Below are positions 62,851 to 64,000 of a DNA stretch of 64,000 bases, in pieces. How positions within the stretch are numbered: position 1 is the stretch's first letter; the number at the start of each line of letters is the position of its first letter. Under the pieces are notes generated by a model. The model made no database searches. It had not been told where the DNA came from and saw only the letters and a list, made by a program, of their open reading frames with translations. Origin of the DNA: Staphylococcus haemolyticus (GTDB taxonomy: Bacteria > Bacillota > Bacilli > Staphylococcales > Staphylococcaceae); contig NZ_CP035291.1 in NCBI RefSeq assembly GCF_006094395.1, forward strand, positions 372,001-436,000. Direction: 5' to 3'. The position numbers and the translations under genes are program-made.

Positions 62851-64000
62851 ATGGCTAATAAAATCGAAAAATTAGCACTAAAGACAGCTGAGCTTACAAG
62901 ACAGACACACGAATTAGGTATTCCAGTTATGATTCTATTTGAAGGTGTCCCTGCTTCTGGAAAAACACGACTTTCAAATGAATTATTACTCAATTTTGAT
63001 GCCAAATATACACATTTTATTGCGACACAATCACCACAAAAGGATGATTTGCGTTATCAGTTTTTACAAAAATATTGGAATACATTACCTAAAAAAGGTG
63101 ATATCAATGTCTATTTTAGAAGCTGGTACTCTCATTATTTAGATTATCGGGAAAATGAAATTAAACATGAAAGATATAAAAATTACGAGGTTTTAAAAGA
63201 ACAAATTGCATCTTTTGAAGATATGTTAATCGAGGATGATTATGAAATTATCAAATTCTTTATTGAGATCAATGAAGATAAAAGACAAGAACATATTAAA
63301 CAAACAAAAGAAAATCCACTGATGCGTTGGAAAGTTCAAGAGTATGGAAGTGTATTATCAACAGAAACGTATTTAGAAGATATGCATCAATTTATTAAAC
63401 AGGATAAACAATGGAAGATTATTGACTATACAGAACGCCAAATCGCGATTGAAAAGATGTATGAACACATAATTGAACGTTTAGAACAAGCCATAGCAAA
63501 ACACCATGCGAAGGATAAAGCGTATGATGGTAAATTCTCAGAAAGTTTTTCTACTGAAATGTTTGATAAAGATGTGGAAAAGGTTTCTAAAGAAGAATAT
63601 AAAACATTAATTACGGAATTGCAGAAACGGATGCGTGAAATACAATTTGCATTATATGATAGAAAGATTCCGTTAATTCTTGTATTTGAAGGAATGGATG
63701 CAGCAGGTAAAGGTGGTAACATTAAACGAATTAGGGAAAAGCTTGATCCAACTGGTTATGAAGTTAATGGTATCAGTGCACCGACAGATGTTGAACTGAA
63801 ACATCATTATTTATGGCGCTTTGCAAAAGATATGCCAAGAAGCGGTCATATCGAATTATTTGATAGAAGTTGGTATGGGCGTGTATTAGTTGAGCGAATT
63901 GAAGGGTTTGCAACAGTAAATGAATGGCAACGTGCTTATGATGAGATCAACGCATTTGAAAAGATGTGGACGGATGAAGGTGCTATTATCTTGAAATTCT
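62851..64000 (+). CDS. Two-domain PPK2-family polyphosphate:AMP phosphotransferase (partial)
   Basis: This frame is open from ATG 62851 to the window edge (383 complete codons), so the C-terminus is missing. Two PPK2 domains are in tandem. The first has a P-loop GVPASGKT at residues 32-39 and FRSWYS near 89 in place of the catalytic DRSWYGR. The second has GMDAAGKGG near 283-291 and an intact DRSWYGR near 338-344. In such fusions the second domain is catalytic and converts AMP to ADP with polyphosphate. AAAGGGTGA precedes the ATG; another ATG seven bases earlier opens only a four-codon frame. Confidence 0.9.
   Translation, partial: MANKIEKLALKTAELTRQTHELGIPVMILFEGVPASGKTRLSNELLLNFDAKYTHFIATQSPQKDDLRYQFLQKYWNTLPKKGDINVYFRSWYSHYLDYRENEIKHERYKNYEVLKEQIASFEDMLIEDDYEIIKFFIEINEDKRQEHIKQTKENPLMRWKVQEYGSVLSTETYLEDMHQFIKQDKQWKIIDYTERQIAIEKMYEHIIERLEQAIAKHHAKDKAYDGKFSESFSTEMFDKDVEKVSKEEYKTLITELQKRMREIQFALYDRKIPLILVFEGMDAAGKGGNIKRIREKLDPTGYEVNGISAPTDVELKHHYLWRFAKDMPRSGHIELFDRSWYGRVLVERIEGFATVNEWQRAYDEINAFEKMWTDEGAIILKF

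Overview
The window looks like a chromosomal segment of a coagulase-negative Staphylococcus. The sequence is AT-rich with strong aaggag ribosome binding sites. It carries typical staphylococcal genes: an SsaA-type CHAP protein with a WalR-like box, an LPETG surface protein, class I fda, mqo, an acyl-CoA synthetase resembling MbcS, alsSD, pyrD and the cud choline-to-betaine cluster. The sat-cysC sulfate activation pair and ppdK-ppsR fit the epidermidis/capitis/warneri side of the genus better than S. aureus, but I cannot fix the species from sequence alone. I see no prophage, insertion sequence, CRISPR array, rRNA or tRNA.

Layout. 0-2.8 kb: end of a sulfur assimilation operon (TauE-type permease, sat, cysC). 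2.9-7.6 kb: a CitMHS carrier with a cre site, an SsaA-like protein, a small membrane protein and a Dcu-type C4-dicarboxylate carrier. 7.7-13.8 kb: choline uptake and oxidation (cudT, cudC, cudA, cudB), with a shared 18-bp operator candidate in front of cudT and cudA. 14-20.4 kb: a large AraC regulator and an amidohydrolase-MFS-amidohydrolase block with two paralogous hydrolases. 20.5-24.9 kb: YozE-like protein, ABM monooxygenase, acyl-CoA synthetase, and a divergent SDR/LysR pair. 25-33.9 kb: central carbon metabolism (ppdK-ppsR, mqo, fda) interrupted by a decayed beta-glucoside locus (GntR plus a truncated 6-phospho-beta-glucosidase) and a YciI gene with an internal stop. 34-42.7 kb: P-loop kinase, HAD hydrolase, DUF4015 lipoprotein, LPETG protein, a SAM-I riboswitch controlling a lone MetQ, a class III aminotransferase and an APC permease. 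43-47 kb: alsSD and a zinc-ribbon membrane protein. 47.1-49.7 kb: a CocE remnant, a TetR regulator, a candidate type I toxin-antitoxin locus and two small paralogous membrane proteins, one frameshifted. 49.7-53 kb: queH, pyrD, fructosamine kinase. 53-60.5 kb: a patch of detoxification-type enzymes (amidohydrolases, SnoaL, alpha/beta hydrolase, SDR, NmrA, VOC, luciferase-like monooxygenase, TetR) in which at least four genes are broken. 60.7-64 kb: LytM-type peptidase, PTS IIC-like permease and a two-domain PPK2 that runs off the end.

The most interesting signal is at 48.2-48.53 kb, in a stretch that looks intergenic. It encodes a 33-residue hydrophobic peptide with a strong Shine-Dalgarno. 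An oppositely directed promoter and terminator define an antisense RNA of about 150 nt over the 3' half of the peptide mRNA, and the 5' and 3' parts of that mRNA can pair at long range. This is the SprG/SprF-like layout of a type I toxin-antitoxin system. Other notable points are a three-copy dispersed repeat of about 125 bp, one copy of which splits a SnoaL-type gene, and the number of recently inactivated accessory genes.
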